Source of the DNA: Akkermansiaceae bacterium
GTDB lineage: Bacteria; Verrucomicrobiota; Verrucomicrobiia; Verrucomicrobiales; Akkermansiaceae
NCBI GenBank assembly: GCA_022424905.1
Contig: JAKMGP010000004.1
Span: 1-36,160 of the forward strand
Length of the DNA: 36,160 bases
Direction of reading: 5' to 3'
Of this stretch, positions 9,049 through 17,516 are shown piece after piece. The notes beneath the pieces were generated by a model. It did no database searches. It was not told the origin of the DNA and saw only the letters and a program-made list of their open reading frames with translations. Position 1 is the first letter of the stretch, and each line of letters begins with the position of its first letter. A program made the position numbers and the translations under genes.

Positions 9049-9912
9049 TCATTCTAGGGCCCACTTTAGAAGCTCTTCAGAGTCATTCCAGATTTCTGGA
9101 CTTGTAGATCCAAGAGTAACGACGATGACAGCTTTACCACGGAGGACACCCGATGAGACGAGGCAGCGCCCGGCGGCAGAGGTGTAACCAGTTTTCATGC
9201 CCGTGCAGTAAGGAAGGCGTTTAAGGATTTTATTGGTGTTTTTGAGGATTTTGGTGCGGCCATCTGGGAAGGTGAATGTGTATTCCTTGGTTCGCATACA
9301 CTGACGATAGAAGGGGATTTTGGTGATTTCCCGTGCGAGGATGGCGATATCGAGAGCGGTGGAAAACTGGCCTTTTTCGGTGAGCCCATGGGGGTTTTTG
9401 AAATTAGATTGGTTCATTCCAAGCGAGCGAGCCGTTTGGTTCATGTAATTCACGAATGCCGATTGGGAACCAGAGACATCTCGAGCTAGAACTCTTGCAA
9501 CATCATTTCCTGATTTTACGAGAAGGGCTTTGACTAGAGTCTGGCGCGTGTAGTTTTCGCCTGCGGTCACGTAAATTTTCGTGGGTTCAACCTTGGTGTC
9601 AGTAGATTGGACAGTGACGGGGTCGCTGAGTGGTCCGGCACGGTAGACACAAAGTGCGGTTAGAAGCTTTTGGGTGCTAGCAACGGCTCGTCGCGTACGT
9701 GCGTTCTTTTGGAAAAGAATGCGCCCGGTTAGGGTGTCAATTACGATTGCACTTTTTGCTTTGATCGAGGGAGTAGCGCCCGATGGAAGGTTGGGGCGAA
9801 CAACAAGCGGCTGAGCGCTGACTGGTGGTGCTACTTGCTGTGGAGTTTCGCTCGGACTACAAGCGACAAAAATGCAGGCGCTGGAGGTGAGAGCAATCTC
9901 TCTAAGTTTCAT
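9049..9912 (-). CDS. D-alanyl-D-alanine carboxypeptidase, peptidase S11 family, lipoprotein
   Basis: A 287-residue serine-type penicillin-binding protein. The three active-site motifs are present in order: S79-T-Q-K82 (SxxK, nucleophile), S134-G-N136 (SxN) and K240-T-G. The N-terminus has a lipobox ending at C18 (IFVAC), followed by a Pro/Ser-rich linker, so it is probably a lipid-anchored periplasmic enzyme. S11 enzymes trim the terminal D-Ala from peptidoglycan pentapeptides. At 287 residues it lacks the C-terminal beta domain of DacA-type proteins and is closer in size to the short DacF/PbpG class. Its stop lies 2 bases from the stop of the convergent dehydrogenase gene. Confidence 0.9.
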   Translation of the reverse strand: MKLREIALTSSACIFVACSPSETPQQVAPPVSAQPLVVRPNLPSGATPSIKAKSAIVIDTLTGRILFQKNARTRRAVASTQKLLTALCVYRAGPLSDPVTVQSTDTKVEPTKIYVTAGENYTRQTLVKALLVKSGNDVARVLARDVSGSQSAFVNYMNQTARSLGMNQSNFKNPHGLTEKGQFSTALDIAILAREITKIPFYRQCMRTKEYTFTFPDGRTKILKNTNKILKRLPYCTGMKTGYTSAAGRCLVSSGVLRGKAVIVVTLGSTSPEIWNDSEELLKWALE

Positions 9913-10101
9913 GACGCAAGTGTGGCCAATCGATTGTCACTGGCAAGCGAAAGCCTGACCCTCGAGGCGCGAATCGCGCACTTGCCCCTGGTTAAGAGGA
10001 GCAAGTATGTGTTTTGCTGGCATCTAGCCATTTTCGTCCATTAGAGCAGGGAAAAAGGCCAAACTAAATCTGTTATCAAGATTACCGGGCAGGGATGAGG
10101 T

Positions 10102-11844
10102 TCATACAGCTTCTCTCTCCCACTTACGAAGTTGGTGAAGAAGTTTTTTTTCGATGATCTTGTCGCGGGGCTGGTCGCCATAGAGGACCGAATAGTGATA
10201 TTGGAGGAGCTTGACGGTGAAGTCCGGCGCAGTGATTTTTTCCAAATGAGTCCGGAGGGTGCAGCCGGATGGCATGGGTTGACCGTGAGCTAAGCAGGCA
10301 CGCCGAAAAGCAGAAAGGTAGTTTGGTGAATTGGGTAAGACTCCAGCAACTAGGCTGTTCTCGCTGATCGGAACGGGGGGGCGTTTCACGATCAAAGCGC
10401 CTATAAGGAGCGCGAATAGAGCCACGCCAATCCAAAGTGAGGCTTTGAGAAGGGGGACCGTATTTTTCTCATTTAATGTTGTTTCGGCGTCTCCAAAATT
10501 TGCCGTATAAGGCGAAATCTCGTTAGTTCCTGCCACTGATGGTAAGCCTTCTTCACGTAATGCGGGGGTCGTTTCAAAAATGACCCAGCCATGGTCTTTG
10601 AGATAGATTTCAGCCCAGGCATGTGCTTCTCGAGCGCGAAAGACGAAAAGGTTAGGGTCCGAGAAATAACGACCGCCAGACCAGCCAAAGGCGATACGCG
10701 CGGGAATTCCCATTGCTCGGGCGAGTAGGACAGTAGCTGTCGCAAAGTGAGTGCAGTAACCCGTTTTGGTTTCAAAAAGAAAGCTCTCGACCGGTTCGGC
10801 CATCGCAGGCATTGCGGGGTCAAGAGAGTAGCGACTATTCTCATGAAGGTATCGGCGTAAGGATAGCAAAGATTCCCGGGTAGGTGCTCCAAATCTAGCG
10901 GCGAGCGTTTTGATTTTTCCTCGGAGTTTGGGATTGCTCGGGAGCTCTAAATACTCAGGTGAGATTAGAGTTCCTGGAATGATTTCAAGGATGTTTTTGA
11001 AGTCTAAGGGGGCCGAGGTCACCTCGTAACGGTATTCTTCTGCCCGAATGGTATTTGGGGGGAGGCGGAAAGTATCTGGTGAGATTTCACGAAGAGTTGG
11101 TTGTTTGATCGAGAGCAAATTTGGAACGGTGATAGCAAGGGTTGGGCCGCCTCGATTGACTTGATGTGAAATCTCGTAGGTCATCTTTGGCTCGGTTGGA
11201 GTGACCGCAAAATTGATCACCTCGTTTCGTGCTGAAAGCGTTCGGGGTACCATGGAGAGCGGAAACCATGATTCTTCGCGATAGGTAGCTAGTGTGAAAT
11301 TTCTCAAAAAACGCTCTCGGTCTAAAAGGATGCGGGCGTCGTTGGGTGTCGCGGGGAAAAGATAGACCTCGGGGCGGTTTGAGGGCCTGACTTTTTTATT
11401 TTTATTGAGTGATCGACGGCCGGGGCCAGAAAAGAGCCAGTTGGAAGTGACCAAGCTTTCATTCTCTCCGTTTGACCCTCTGTCCTTTTCTTGGCTTTCG
11501 TTGCTGTTTTTTTTCTTTTCGTAATCCGAGTCAGATTGAAGGAGGTCATTTACGGCGAGGGCAAATCTTTCGGATTTTTCAGGAACAATCGAGAGGAAGA
11601 CGAGAAAAAAGCATTCGATAAGGAGGATAGCGAGACTGATGGCAAGATAGTCAAAAGCCCTAGGTTGGCGGGCGGATTTAGCGAGTGTTGAAGTGGATCT
11701 CTCACAGTGTCCCCAAAAAGAGAAAGTAATTACGAGGAGAGAGGCGCTGACGAAAATTCTTACGATAGGGTGCCATTGTTCTGGCCAGCCGCGAAGTAAG
11801 ATGTAGCCGGCGATTACAGCTAGAATCAGCAACCCTGATCTCAT
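10102..11844 (-). CDS. Membrane-anchored transglutaminase-like protein (TgpA-like)
   Basis: A 580-residue protein. Three hydrophobic helices occupy the first ~90 residues (about 3-18, 25-45 and 65-88), then a charged linker with DYEKKKNSNESQEKDRG. A soluble domain ends in a transglutaminase core, and a fourth membrane helix follows at about 465-487 (LLKASLWIGVALFALLIGALIV region). The C-terminal ~75 residues resemble the DUF4129-type tail of TgpA proteins. Catalytic residues are visible: C364 (TGYCTHFA), H408 (EAHAWAE) and an acidic third residue, E424 (WVIFETTP); Glu here is also seen in other bacterial members. The core would face the periplasm. It is the last gene of the amidase-SDR-transglutaminase operon, starting 6 bases after the SDR stop. 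Exact reaction (protease or crosslinker) is not known. Confidence 0.82.
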   Translation of the reverse strand: MRSGLLILAVIAGYILLRGWPEQWHPIVRIFVSASLLVITFSFWGHCERSTSTLAKSARQPRAFDYLAISLAILLIECFFLVFLSIVPEKSERFALAVNDLLQSDSDYEKKKNSNESQEKDRGSNGENESLVTSNWLFSGPGRRSLNKNKKVRPSNRPEVYLFPATPNDARILLDRERFLRNFTLATYREESWFPLSMVPRTLSARNEVINFAVTPTEPKMTYEISHQVNRGGPTLAITVPNLLSIKQPTLREISPDTFRLPPNTIRAEEYRYEVTSAPLDFKNILEIIPGTLISPEYLELPSNPKLRGKIKTLAARFGAPTRESLLSLRRYLHENSRYSLDPAMPAMAEPVESFLFETKTGYCTHFATATVLLARAMGIPARIAFGWSGGRYFSDPNLFVFRAREAHAWAEIYLKDHGWVIFETTPALREEGLPSVAGTNEISPYTANFGDAETTLNEKNTVPLLKASLWIGVALFALLIGALIVKRPPVPISENSLVAGVLPNSPNYLSAFRRACLAHGQPMPSGCTLRTHLEKITAPDFTVKLLQYHYSVLYGDQPRDKIIEKKLLHQLRKWEREAV

Positions 11845-11850
11845 TTTGTC

Positions 11851-12672
11851 TTAAGGTTGTGGGGCTGAGGTGAGGTTATCGAGGGCGTCGAAATATCGAG
11901 GGAAAATGGGTTTCCAGCCTGTTCCACGGATCTTATGATTAAGGACGCGCTTATGGGTCCAAGCTCTTTTGCGTGAAGTGTTTTTTTCGCCAGTGAGTGG
12001 AAGAGGCTTATCGAAGTAATCGGCGAGTTCCTGATAGCACTTCAGTTGTGAGATCGGATGATCGTCTGTGATGTTGAAAATGCCTGAAAGTTTCTGGTGG
12101 GCAAGATGAAGAGTAGCAAGGGCAGCATCCTTAACATGAATTTGATTTAAGATGCGTTCCCCGGACTCTTCAATTACTGCGGAACCGTCCAAAAATTTCC
12201 GCAGGACGACGCTACGACCAGGCCCGTAAAGTCCAGCAAGGCGTGCCACGGTTCCGTTTGCCTTAAGGACAATTTCCTCAGCTTTGAGTAGGAGTTGCGA
12301 AGTTTCGCGAATGGGGGATGTCGGTGAGATTTCGTCAACGCCCGAACCATCGGTTTGGTGGTAAACCGAGGTGGATGAAGTGAGAATCAGGTGGCTGTTC
12401 GGGAAGTTTTGTAAAAGATTTTGAGCTCCTTTTACAAAAACGGCGTGGTAAGCTTCTGCCCCGCCACGTCCCGATGAAGCGCAATGTACGATCACTTCTG
12501 GAGGTTGGATTTTTTCGGCAAGATCAGAGACTTCTTTGGATGACGAAAGATCGCATGCTTCATGGCCATCTCCACCTGATTTGGTGGAGGTGGTGACGTG
12601 GTAAGTCGTCGCTAATTTAGCGATTTCTGATCCCAAGTAACCAGCGCCCGCGATAAGTAAAGATGGCTTCAT
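11851..12672 (-). CDS. NAD(P)-dependent epimerase/dehydratase-like protein (extended SDR, YeeZ-like)
   Basis: A 273-residue protein starting at the ATG at 12672, where ATGA overlaps the TGA stop of the amidase gene. This overlap decides the start, because a longer upstream reading frame only runs antisense-like through the amidase end. The N-terminal GAGYLGSEIA is a Rossmann GxGxxG motif. VIHCASSGRGG and LILTSSTSVYHQ correspond to the SDR central strands with the catalytic Ser and Tyr region, and LAGLYGPGRS is typical of extended SDRs. The closest resemblance is to YeeZ-type proteins of uncertain function. Its position between two envelope genes suggests, but does not show, a cell-wall or sugar-nucleotide role. 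Confidence 0.78.
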   Translation of the reverse strand: MKPSLLIAGAGYLGSEIAKLATTYHVTTSTKSGGDGHEACDLSSSKEVSDLAEKIQPPEVIVHCASSGRGGAEAYHAVFVKGAQNLLQNFPNSHLILTSSTSVYHQTDGSGVDEISPTSPIRETSQLLLKAEEIVLKANGTVARLAGLYGPGRSVVLRKFLDGSAVIEESGERILNQIHVKDAALATLHLAHQKLSGIFNITDDHPISQLKCYQELADYFDKPLPLTGEKNTSRKRAWTHKRVLNHKIRGTGWKPIFPRYFDALDNLTSAPQP

Positions 12673-13853
12673 CTGGAAGAGTAGTAGCGGGCGAGACCTT
12701 CGGCAACTGCTTGCGCGTATTCTTGATAAATTTCCCCGGGGTTTTTTCGATAACGGGAAATAAAAGGAATGCTGTTCATGACGTAGGGTTCCATGAAAAT
12801 TACGGGGCACTGATACAATCTGTTTGCGAGGAGGTTCCGCGCCCAGAGGTTGGGATGATTGGCTAGATTTTGGGAAGCGCGCGCTGAATCAGGATAATGA
12901 TAAGCTGGAAGTTTGATGCTTTGATTAAAGGATGCCGCTACCTCACGGGCGAGGGCAATTTCTTCGGTAATCGTGCCGGAGAGGAGTCTTTGGAGCATTT
13001 CAAATCGTTCATCTTCGTGCGCAAGTTCACCTTTCGTGTAGGTTCCATTGAGAATGATGTGAAAATGTTGATCTGGAGTGAGGTCTTTTGACGCAGTGCC
13101 GTTAAAGTGGAGGCAGATGACAAGGTCGGGTTTGATGGTTTGATTGACGATATTGGCTCGAGCACGAATTTCGGATGTTCGATAAAAAAGCCTAGGATCT
13201 GCGAAATCTTGCGCTCGATTTTTTGTGACCGGTTCTAGTTTGGAGCGAACTAAGATGGCCGAGGCACCTAATTTTTCGAGAAGTGGCTTAAGGATGAGGG
13301 CTGTTTTAAGGGTCATCGTTCCTTCGCGAATCGTGAGGTCATCGTGATTGTGTTCACGTTCTTCGATTCTGGCGAAATCCCCACCGATATGGCCAGGGTC
13401 GATAGCGATGATGAGATCTTCAAGCGGGAGCTCGCGGTCATCTGAAAGGTCGGCTCGGGTTTTCCAATTAAATAGGGACCCTGGAGCAGGTTTGTCCTGC
13501 GGAGAGAAAACGAGTCGATAGTTTCCAATAAGGGCTTGATTCGTCGATTCGTCGATTGTGATCCATTCCTTCCATGAGGGGTCTCTTGTGTAAATTGTCT
13601 CGAGCCGATTGAGGAATGTCTCCTTCGAGATCGTATTTTGAAACCGGTCGAGCTTTGACCAGTCTGGTGGACGGCCGAATGGGGCTAGATCGTCTGGTTT
13701 AGAAGGAATCGAAGAGGCAGAGGACGGGGGTGGGATCTGCGTGGGAGGAGTTTCCCGAAGGAGATAAACTCCGATCGTGATTAGCAAAAAAATGGGAATG
13801 GCAATGAGGAGCCACCGGAAGCTCTTGAGCGCGGTTGGAGATTGGTAACTCAT
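12669..13853 (-). CDS. N-acetylmuramoyl-L-alanine amidase (Amidase_3), membrane-anchored
   Basis: A 394-residue zinc amidase. Residues about 14-35 form an N-terminal membrane anchor (LLIAIPIFLLITIGVYLL), followed by a Pro/Ser-rich linker and a region of about 100 residues before the catalytic domain. Zinc ligands of the Amidase_3 fold are visible: H155 (IDPGHIGG), E177 (REGTMTLK) and H249 (ICLHFNG), and the catalytic Glu is probably E355 (FMEPYVMNS). It would cleave the bond between N-acetylmuramic acid and L-Ala in periplasmic peptidoglycan. The ATG at 13853 is preferred over an in-frame TTG at 13862. First gene of a three-gene operon; it shares ATGA with the following SDR gene, which suggests translational coupling. 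Confidence 0.87.
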   Translation of the reverse strand: MSYQSPTALKSFRWLLIAIPIFLLITIGVYLLRETPPTQIPPPSSASSIPSKPDDLAPFGRPPDWSKLDRFQNTISKETFLNRLETIYTRDPSWKEWITIDESTNQALIGNYRLVFSPQDKPAPGSLFNWKTRADLSDDRELPLEDLIIAIDPGHIGGDFARIEEREHNHDDLTIREGTMTLKTALILKPLLEKLGASAILVRSKLEPVTKNRAQDFADPRLFYRTSEIRARANIVNQTIKPDLVICLHFNGTASKDLTPDQHFHIILNGTYTKGELAHEDERFEMLQRLLSGTITEEIALAREVAASFNQSIKLPAYHYPDSARASQNLANHPNLWARNLLANRLYQCPVIFMEPYVMNSIPFISRYRKNPGEIYQEYAQAVAEGLARYYSSR

Positions 13854-13987
13854 CCTTATCAAGGTCGCTAATCAGATGAGACCTGCAACTCAAAAGGCAC
13901 AGGCTAAGCATATCTTTCCTTGATGCAGCGATTTTCGGGGCTTTTCAGGCTTAGGCGCTTCAATTAGGGTGATTGCGGCAGATCATG

Positions 13988-14773
13988 ATGAAGATTTTAT
14001 TTCTAGGAGATATTGTAGGATCCCCGGGGCGGAGTGCGGTAATTGAGAATTTGGCGGGAATTAAGAAGGAGTATGAGATCGATTTTATTATTGTGAACGG
14101 GGAAAACTCGGCCGGAGGCCGTGGAATAACCCCGAAAATCTGCATCGATTTGCTCCGTGCCGGGGCTGCCGTCGTCACGACAGGGGATCATGTTTGGGAT
14201 CAGCGCGAGATTTTCGATTACTTTCCGACCGAGCCCCGTTTGCTGAGGCCAATTAATTTTGTCGATGCGCCTGGTGCAGGCTCGGTGGTTTTGGAGACAG
14301 CAAAAGGGAAGGTCGCGGTGCTAAACGCAATGGGGAGAACCTTTATGAGCCCTCCATTAGAAAATCCTCTGCCCTTGCTAGAGGCTGAAATCTCCCGTCT
14401 GAAGGAAGATGGAGCGAAAATAGTAGTCGTTGATTTCCATGCCGAAGCGACCAGCGATAAGATTGCCATGGGTCGAGCCCTCGATGGCAAGGTTTCTCTT
14501 GTTGTGGGAACTCACACTCATGTCCAAACAGCTGACGAACAAATTTTTCCCGAAGGAACAGCTTTCCTGACAGATGCTGGAATGTGCGGACCGGATGCTT
14601 CGGTCTTGGGGCGCGAGGTGGATTCGGTAGTCTGGCGTTTTCGGACCGGTCTTCCTACGCGGTTTCCGGTCGCAAAAGGTCCTGTGCGACTTTGTGGCGT
14701 CATTGTAGAGGTAGACGAAAGGTCAGGTAAGTCGACTTCGATTGAGCGCTTCTCGCGTTTGATCGAAGAATAA
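13988..14773 (+). CDS. YmdB-family metallophosphoesterase (TIGR00282)
   Basis: A 261-residue protein (262 if the adjacent ATG at 13985 is used; a TTG at 13973 is less likely). It carries the family motifs GDIVGSPGR (D8), NGENSAGGRG (E39, N40), GDHVWD (67-71), DFHAEATSDK and GTHTHVQTAD. B. subtilis YmdB is a dinuclear-metal 2',3'-cAMP phosphodiesterase that affects RNA turnover and development. One metal ligand differs: the usual GNH triad reads GDH here (D67 in place of Asn). The other metal ligands are intact. It is divergent from the amidase operon and upstream of the tRNA-Thr/tuf promoter. No clear terminator separates it from the latter. Confidence 0.87.
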   Translation: MKILFLGDIVGSPGRSAVIENLAGIKKEYEIDFIIVNGENSAGGRGITPKICIDLLRAGAAVVTTGDHVWDQREIFDYFPTEPRLLRPINFVDAPGAGSVVLETAKGKVAVLNAMGRTFMSPPLENPLPLLEAEISRLKEDGAKIVVVDFHAEATSDKIAMGRALDGKVSLVVGTHTHVQTADEQIFPEGTAFLTDAGMCGPDASVLGREVDSVVWRFRTGLPTRFPVAKGPVRLCGVIVEVDERSGKSTSIERFSRLIEE

Positions 14774-14867
14774 CAGGAAAAGAGATAGGTTTCGAAAGGA
14801 GTTGATACTGCTGAAACCCCCTAGAATAATGGTCTCATTAGAAAAAAACTTTCTTTTGAAAATACTT

Positions 14868-14895
14868 TTGACAGTGTGATCGACTTTGCTAGTTT
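14868..14895 (+). promoter_or_regulatory. Probable sigma-70 promoter of the trnT-tuf operon
   Basis: A perfect -35 TTGACA (14868-14873) is followed after 16 bases by TAGTTT (14890-14895), a poor -10. It sits just before a strong leader hairpin and about 110 bases before tRNA-Thr, the place expected for the promoter of this stable-RNA and translation operon. The AT-rich stretch upstream (AAAAAAACTTTCTTTTGAAA) could act as an UP element. Confidence 0.5.
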
Positions 14896-14897
14896 GC

Positions 14898-14919
14898 GCC
14901 CCGCTTTCGGCAGCGGGGC
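14898..14919 (+). other. Leader hairpin upstream of tRNA-Thr
   Basis: GCCCCGCT and AGCGGGGC form a perfect 8-base-pair stem around the loop TTCGGC. It begins directly after the presumed -10 box, so it would lie at the very 5' end of the transcript. There is no T-run after it, so it is not an intrinsic terminator. It may protect the 5' end or guide processing. Confidence 0.5.
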
Positions 14920-15008
14920 GAGATGAGACCGAGGGACGCAATTAAATACAGCGTTCCTTCCTCCCCTCAACTCACTTCCGGACGCATTCACATTAACTCT
15001 CTGGTTCT

Positions 15009-15083
<75 letters not shown>

Positions 15084-15134
15084 GAGAGTGTGTGAGACGA
15101 CCAAAAACCAGCTAAAACCTAATCAACCAATACA

Positions 15135-16319
15135 ATGGCTAAAGAACAGTTCGAACGGAATAAGCCTCACGTCAACGTCGGCACTATCGGTCACGTTGAC
15201 CACGGTAAAACCACCCTCACCGCTGCTATCACTACTATCCTCGCAGAGGCGCAGGGTGGTGAAGCAAAGGCTTATGATGAAATCGACGCCGCTCCCGAGG
15301 AGAAAGAGCGTGGTATCACAATCTCCACTGCTCATGTTGAGTATGAGACCGAAAATCGTCACTACGCTCACGTTGACTGCCCAGGTCACGCTGACTACGT
15401 GAAAAATATGATCACTGGAGCTGCCCAAATGGATGGTGGTATTCTTGTGGTTTCCGCAGCTGACGGCCCAATGCCGCAGACTCGTGAGCACATCCTCCTT
15501 GCCCGTCAGGTTGGAGTGCCTGCGCTTGTAGTTTTCCTTAATAAGACTGACCAAGTCGATGACGAAGAGCTTCTTGAGCTCGTCGAGATGGAGGTGCGCG
15601 AGCTTCTCAGTCAGTATGAGTTTCCCGGCGATGACATCCCAGTCGTCAAAGGTTCCGCCCTTAAGGCTCTCGAAGGTGATGCTGCTCAAAAAGAAGCGAT
15701 CCTCAAGCTCATGGAGGCTGTTGACAGCTACATTCCTGAGCCCGAGCGCCCTGTTGACCAAGATTTCCTCATGCCAATTGAGGACGTGTTCTCGATCGAA
15801 GGTCGTGGAACTGTGGCCACTGGCCGTATCGAGCGTGGAATCGTCAAGAAGATGGAAGAAGTTGAAATCGTGGGTATCCGCGACACGCAAAAGACCACCA
15901 TTACTGACATCGAGATGTTCCGTAAGCTTCTTGATGAAGGTCGTGCAGGCGATAATGTCGGTCTTCTTGTCCGTGGACTTAAGAAGGACGATCTCGAGCG
16001 TGGCCAGTGCATCGTGAAGCCTGGTTCTGTGAATCCTCACACCAAGTTCACGGCAGAGGTTTATGTCCTCTCCAAGGACGAAGGTGGACGTCACACTCCG
16101 TTTTTCGCCAACTATCGCCCGCAGTTCTACTTCCGTACGACTGATGTGACCGGTTCCGTCGATCTTCCTGAGGGAGTTGAGATGGTAATGCCTGGTGACA
16201 ATGTGAGCCTCACCATCACCCTCATTACTCCTGTCGCAATGGAGAAATCCATGCGTTTCGCGATCCGCGAAGGTGGCCGCACCGTTGGTGCTGGTCGCGT
16301 CGGAGACATCATCGAGTAA
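15135..16319 (+). CDS. tuf: Elongation factor Tu
   Basis: A 394-residue GTPase that delivers aminoacyl-tRNA to the ribosomal A site. G1 GHVDHGKT is at residues 19-26, the G3 motif DCPGHADY follows, and G4 reads NKTD where E. coli has NKCD. Domains 2 and 3 are complete ([38 protein letters not shown]). The length is standard. The region before the ATG (ATCAACCAATACA) has no Shine-Dalgarno sequence despite the very high expression expected. Codon choice is strongly biased to C-ending codons, as is usual for highly expressed genes. Confidence 0.98.
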   Translation: MAKEQFERNKPHVNVGTIGHVDHGKTTLTAAITTILAEAQGGEAKAYDEIDAAPEEKERGITISTAHVEYETENRHYAHVDCPGHADYVKNMITGAAQMDGGILVVSAADGPMPQTREHILLARQVGVPALVVFLNKTDQVDDEELLELVEMEVRELLSQYEFPGDDIPVVKGSALKALEGDAAQKEAILKLMEAVDSYIPEPERPVDQDFLMPIEDVFSIEGRGTVATGRIERGIVKKMEEVEIVGIRDTQKTTITDIEMFRKLLDEGRAGDNVGLLVRGLKKDDLERGQCIVKPGSVNPHTKFTAEVYVLSKDEGGRHTPFFANYRPQFYFRTTDVTGSVDLPEGVEMVMPGDNVSLTITLITPVAMEKSMRFAIREGGRTVGAGRVGDIIE

Positions 16320-16332
16320 TTTCGATTCTAGA

Positions 16333-16365
16333 CAGGTTGGCTTTCCTAGGTGGAAAGGCGGCCTG
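16333..16365 (+). other. Long imperfect hairpin after tuf
   Basis: CAGGTTGGCTTTCC and GGAAAGGCGGCCTG pair over 13 of 14 positions (two G-U pairs, one G-G mismatch) around a 5-base loop. The stem is followed by only TTT. It may be a leaky terminator or a processing site that separates tuf from the downstream genes. Confidence 0.45.
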
Positions 16366-16379
16366 TTTGCTGGTTCTAC

Positions 16380-16407
16380 AGGGGCACTCTTATCAAGGAG
16401 TGCCCCT
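16380..16407 (+). other. Perfect 10-bp hairpin before tRNA-Trp
   Basis: AGGGGCACTC and GAGTGCCCCT form a perfect 10-base-pair stem around TTATCAAG. There is no T-run, so termination is unlikely. It lies 40 bases before tRNA-Trp and could be an RNase III-type processing element, or protect an mRNA 3' end after processing. Confidence 0.5.
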
Positions 16408-16446
16408 CAGTCGCCTCAAAACACAAACACTCTCGAAAGCAAAGAT

Positions 16447-16522
16447 AGGACAGTAGCTCAATTGGTAGAGCATCGGTTTCCAAAACCGAGGGTTGCAGGT
16501 TCGAGTCCTGTCTGTCCTGCCA
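16447..16522 (+). tRNA. tRNA-Trp (anticodon CCA)
   Basis: A full cloverleaf of 76 bases: acceptor AGGACAG/CTGTCCT, D arm GCTC-AATTGGTA-GAGC, anticodon stem TCGGT/ACCGA with loop TTCCAAA (anticodon CCA). The T arm is GCAGG-TTCGAGT-CCTGT, with discriminator G and encoded CCA. tRNA-Trp between tuf and secE is a widespread bacterial arrangement. secE starts 17 bases after its end. Confidence 0.96.
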
Positions 16523-16538
16523 CTTTCATCATATTCCA

Positions 16539-16781
16539 ATGAAAATCTTCAAATTCCCCGGGAAACTCTTCACATTTATCGGTGAGGTTAAGACCGAACT
16601 CCGTAAAGCATCTTGGCCCTGGGAATCTGATCCCAAAGTTCGTGGATTTAAAAAATATAAGGAACTCATCGATTCAACGGTCGTTGTTCTTATCGCGATA
16701 ATCCTTTTAGCTGCTTACGTCGCACTTTGGGATCTCATTCACACCGAGGCGGTCACTTTTCTTGGCGGATTAGCCAACTAA
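16539..16781 (+). CDS. secE: Preprotein translocase subunit SecE
   Basis: An 80-residue protein with the conserved amphipathic segment FIGEVKTELRKASWP (about 13-27) and one membrane helix (about 48-68, VVVLIAIILLAAYVALWDLI). SecE clamps the SecY channel in the inner membrane. It is a short, single-helix form, as in most bacteria outside Enterobacteria. Its position between tRNA-Trp and nusG confirms the assignment. No Shine-Dalgarno sequence precedes the ATG. Confidence 0.95.
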   Translation: MKIFKFPGKLFTFIGEVKTELRKASWPWESDPKVRGFKKYKELIDSTVVVLIAIILLAAYVALWDLIHTEAVTFLGGLAN

Positions 16782-16838
16782 GCGCCCCTTCTTCATCAAT
16801 TTTCCGTTTCACTTCAGCTTCGAAACAACCCTTTTAAA

Positions 16839-17408
16839 ATGCCCACCATTCCAGCACCCAAAGATCAGTGGTATGTCGTCCATGTCCTTTCTGGTCAAGA
16901 AAACAAGGTCAAGGACCGCATTGCTCGACTTGTTGAATCAGAAGAGCTTGGCGACAAAATATTCAAGGTTCTTGTGCCTACTGAATTGGTTTCCGAAGTG
17001 CGAGCGGGCAAAAAGACTGAGCAGAAAAAGAAATTTTTTCCCGGTTACGTAATCATCAACATGCATCTCCTAGACGAGCATAATGATGTTGTAGAGGACA
17101 CTTGGTCTTTCATGCAGCAGCTCGATGGGGCCATTGGTTTCGCTGGAGCCCGCAACAAGCCTATACCGATGCGCCCTAAGGAGGTCGCTAGTATGCTCAG
17201 CCAGATCGAAGAGCGCGAAGGAAGTGTCCGTCCATCTATCGAGTTCGAGGTTGGGGACACAGTCAAAGTCTCCGATGGTCCTTTCGAATCTCAGAATGGT
17301 ATCGTTGAGGAAATCGATCCTGAGCGTGGGAAAATGCGCGTTGCTGTCACCATTTTTGGTCGTTCTACCCCCGTTGAACTTGAATACTGGCAGGTTGAGA
17401 AAGCCTAA
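16839..17408 (+). CDS. nusG: Transcription antitermination factor NusG
   Basis: A 189-residue protein with an NGN domain (WYVVHVLSGQENKVKDRI at the start; KKKFFPGYVIINM) and a C-terminal KOW domain (about 135-189: FEVGDTVKVSDGPFESQNG ... RSTPVELEYWQVEKA). NusG binds RNA polymerase across the clamp and links it to Rho or the ribosome. The length is close to the E. coli protein. The ATG follows CCTTTTAAA, with no Shine-Dalgarno sequence. It lies 57 bases after secE, as in most bacteria. Confidence 0.97.
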   Translation: MPTIPAPKDQWYVVHVLSGQENKVKDRIARLVESEELGDKIFKVLVPTELVSEVRAGKKTEQKKKFFPGYVIINMHLLDEHNDVVEDTWSFMQQLDGAIGFAGARNKPIPMRPKEVASMLSQIEEREGSVRPSIEFEVGDTVKVSDGPFESQNGIVEEIDPERGKMRVAVTIFGRSTPVELEYWQVEKA

Positions 17409-17422
17409 AGTCCTGAAATCGT

Positions 17423-17453
17423 AAGATCGAAGCGGTTTCATCTTGACTTTTTT
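17423..17453 (+). terminator. Possible weak terminator or attenuator between nusG and rplK
   Basis: AAGAT-C-GAA and TTT-C-ATCTT pair around the loop GCGG (17423-17444, with one C-C mismatch and one G-U pair), followed after GAC by six T (17448-17453). The stem is AT-rich and therefore weak. In E. coli, secE-nusG and rplK operons are separate transcription units, so a partial stop here is plausible. A role as an L1 target in the rplK leader is an alternative. Confidence 0.35.
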
Positions 17454-17516
17454 CGATAAATATTACCACACCCCTCCCCGCCGCCCCCGGCAACACTCAC
17501 TTACAATTCTAAAATC

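Noticed and set aside
9964-9976. Small inverted repeat GCGCG-AAT-CGCGC upstream of the carboxypeptidase gene
   Set aside because: Only five base pairs, with no T-run and no promoter-like context; it is likely chance.
15123-16094. Open frame of 323 codons on the minus strand over tuf
   Set aside because: It mirrors tuf codons, has no known motif and no separate promoter; the same bias explains it.
17443-17466. TTGACT before rplK as a promoter -35 box
   Set aside because: No acceptable -10 box lies 16 to 18 bases downstream; the bases are better explained as the end of a hairpin followed by T6.
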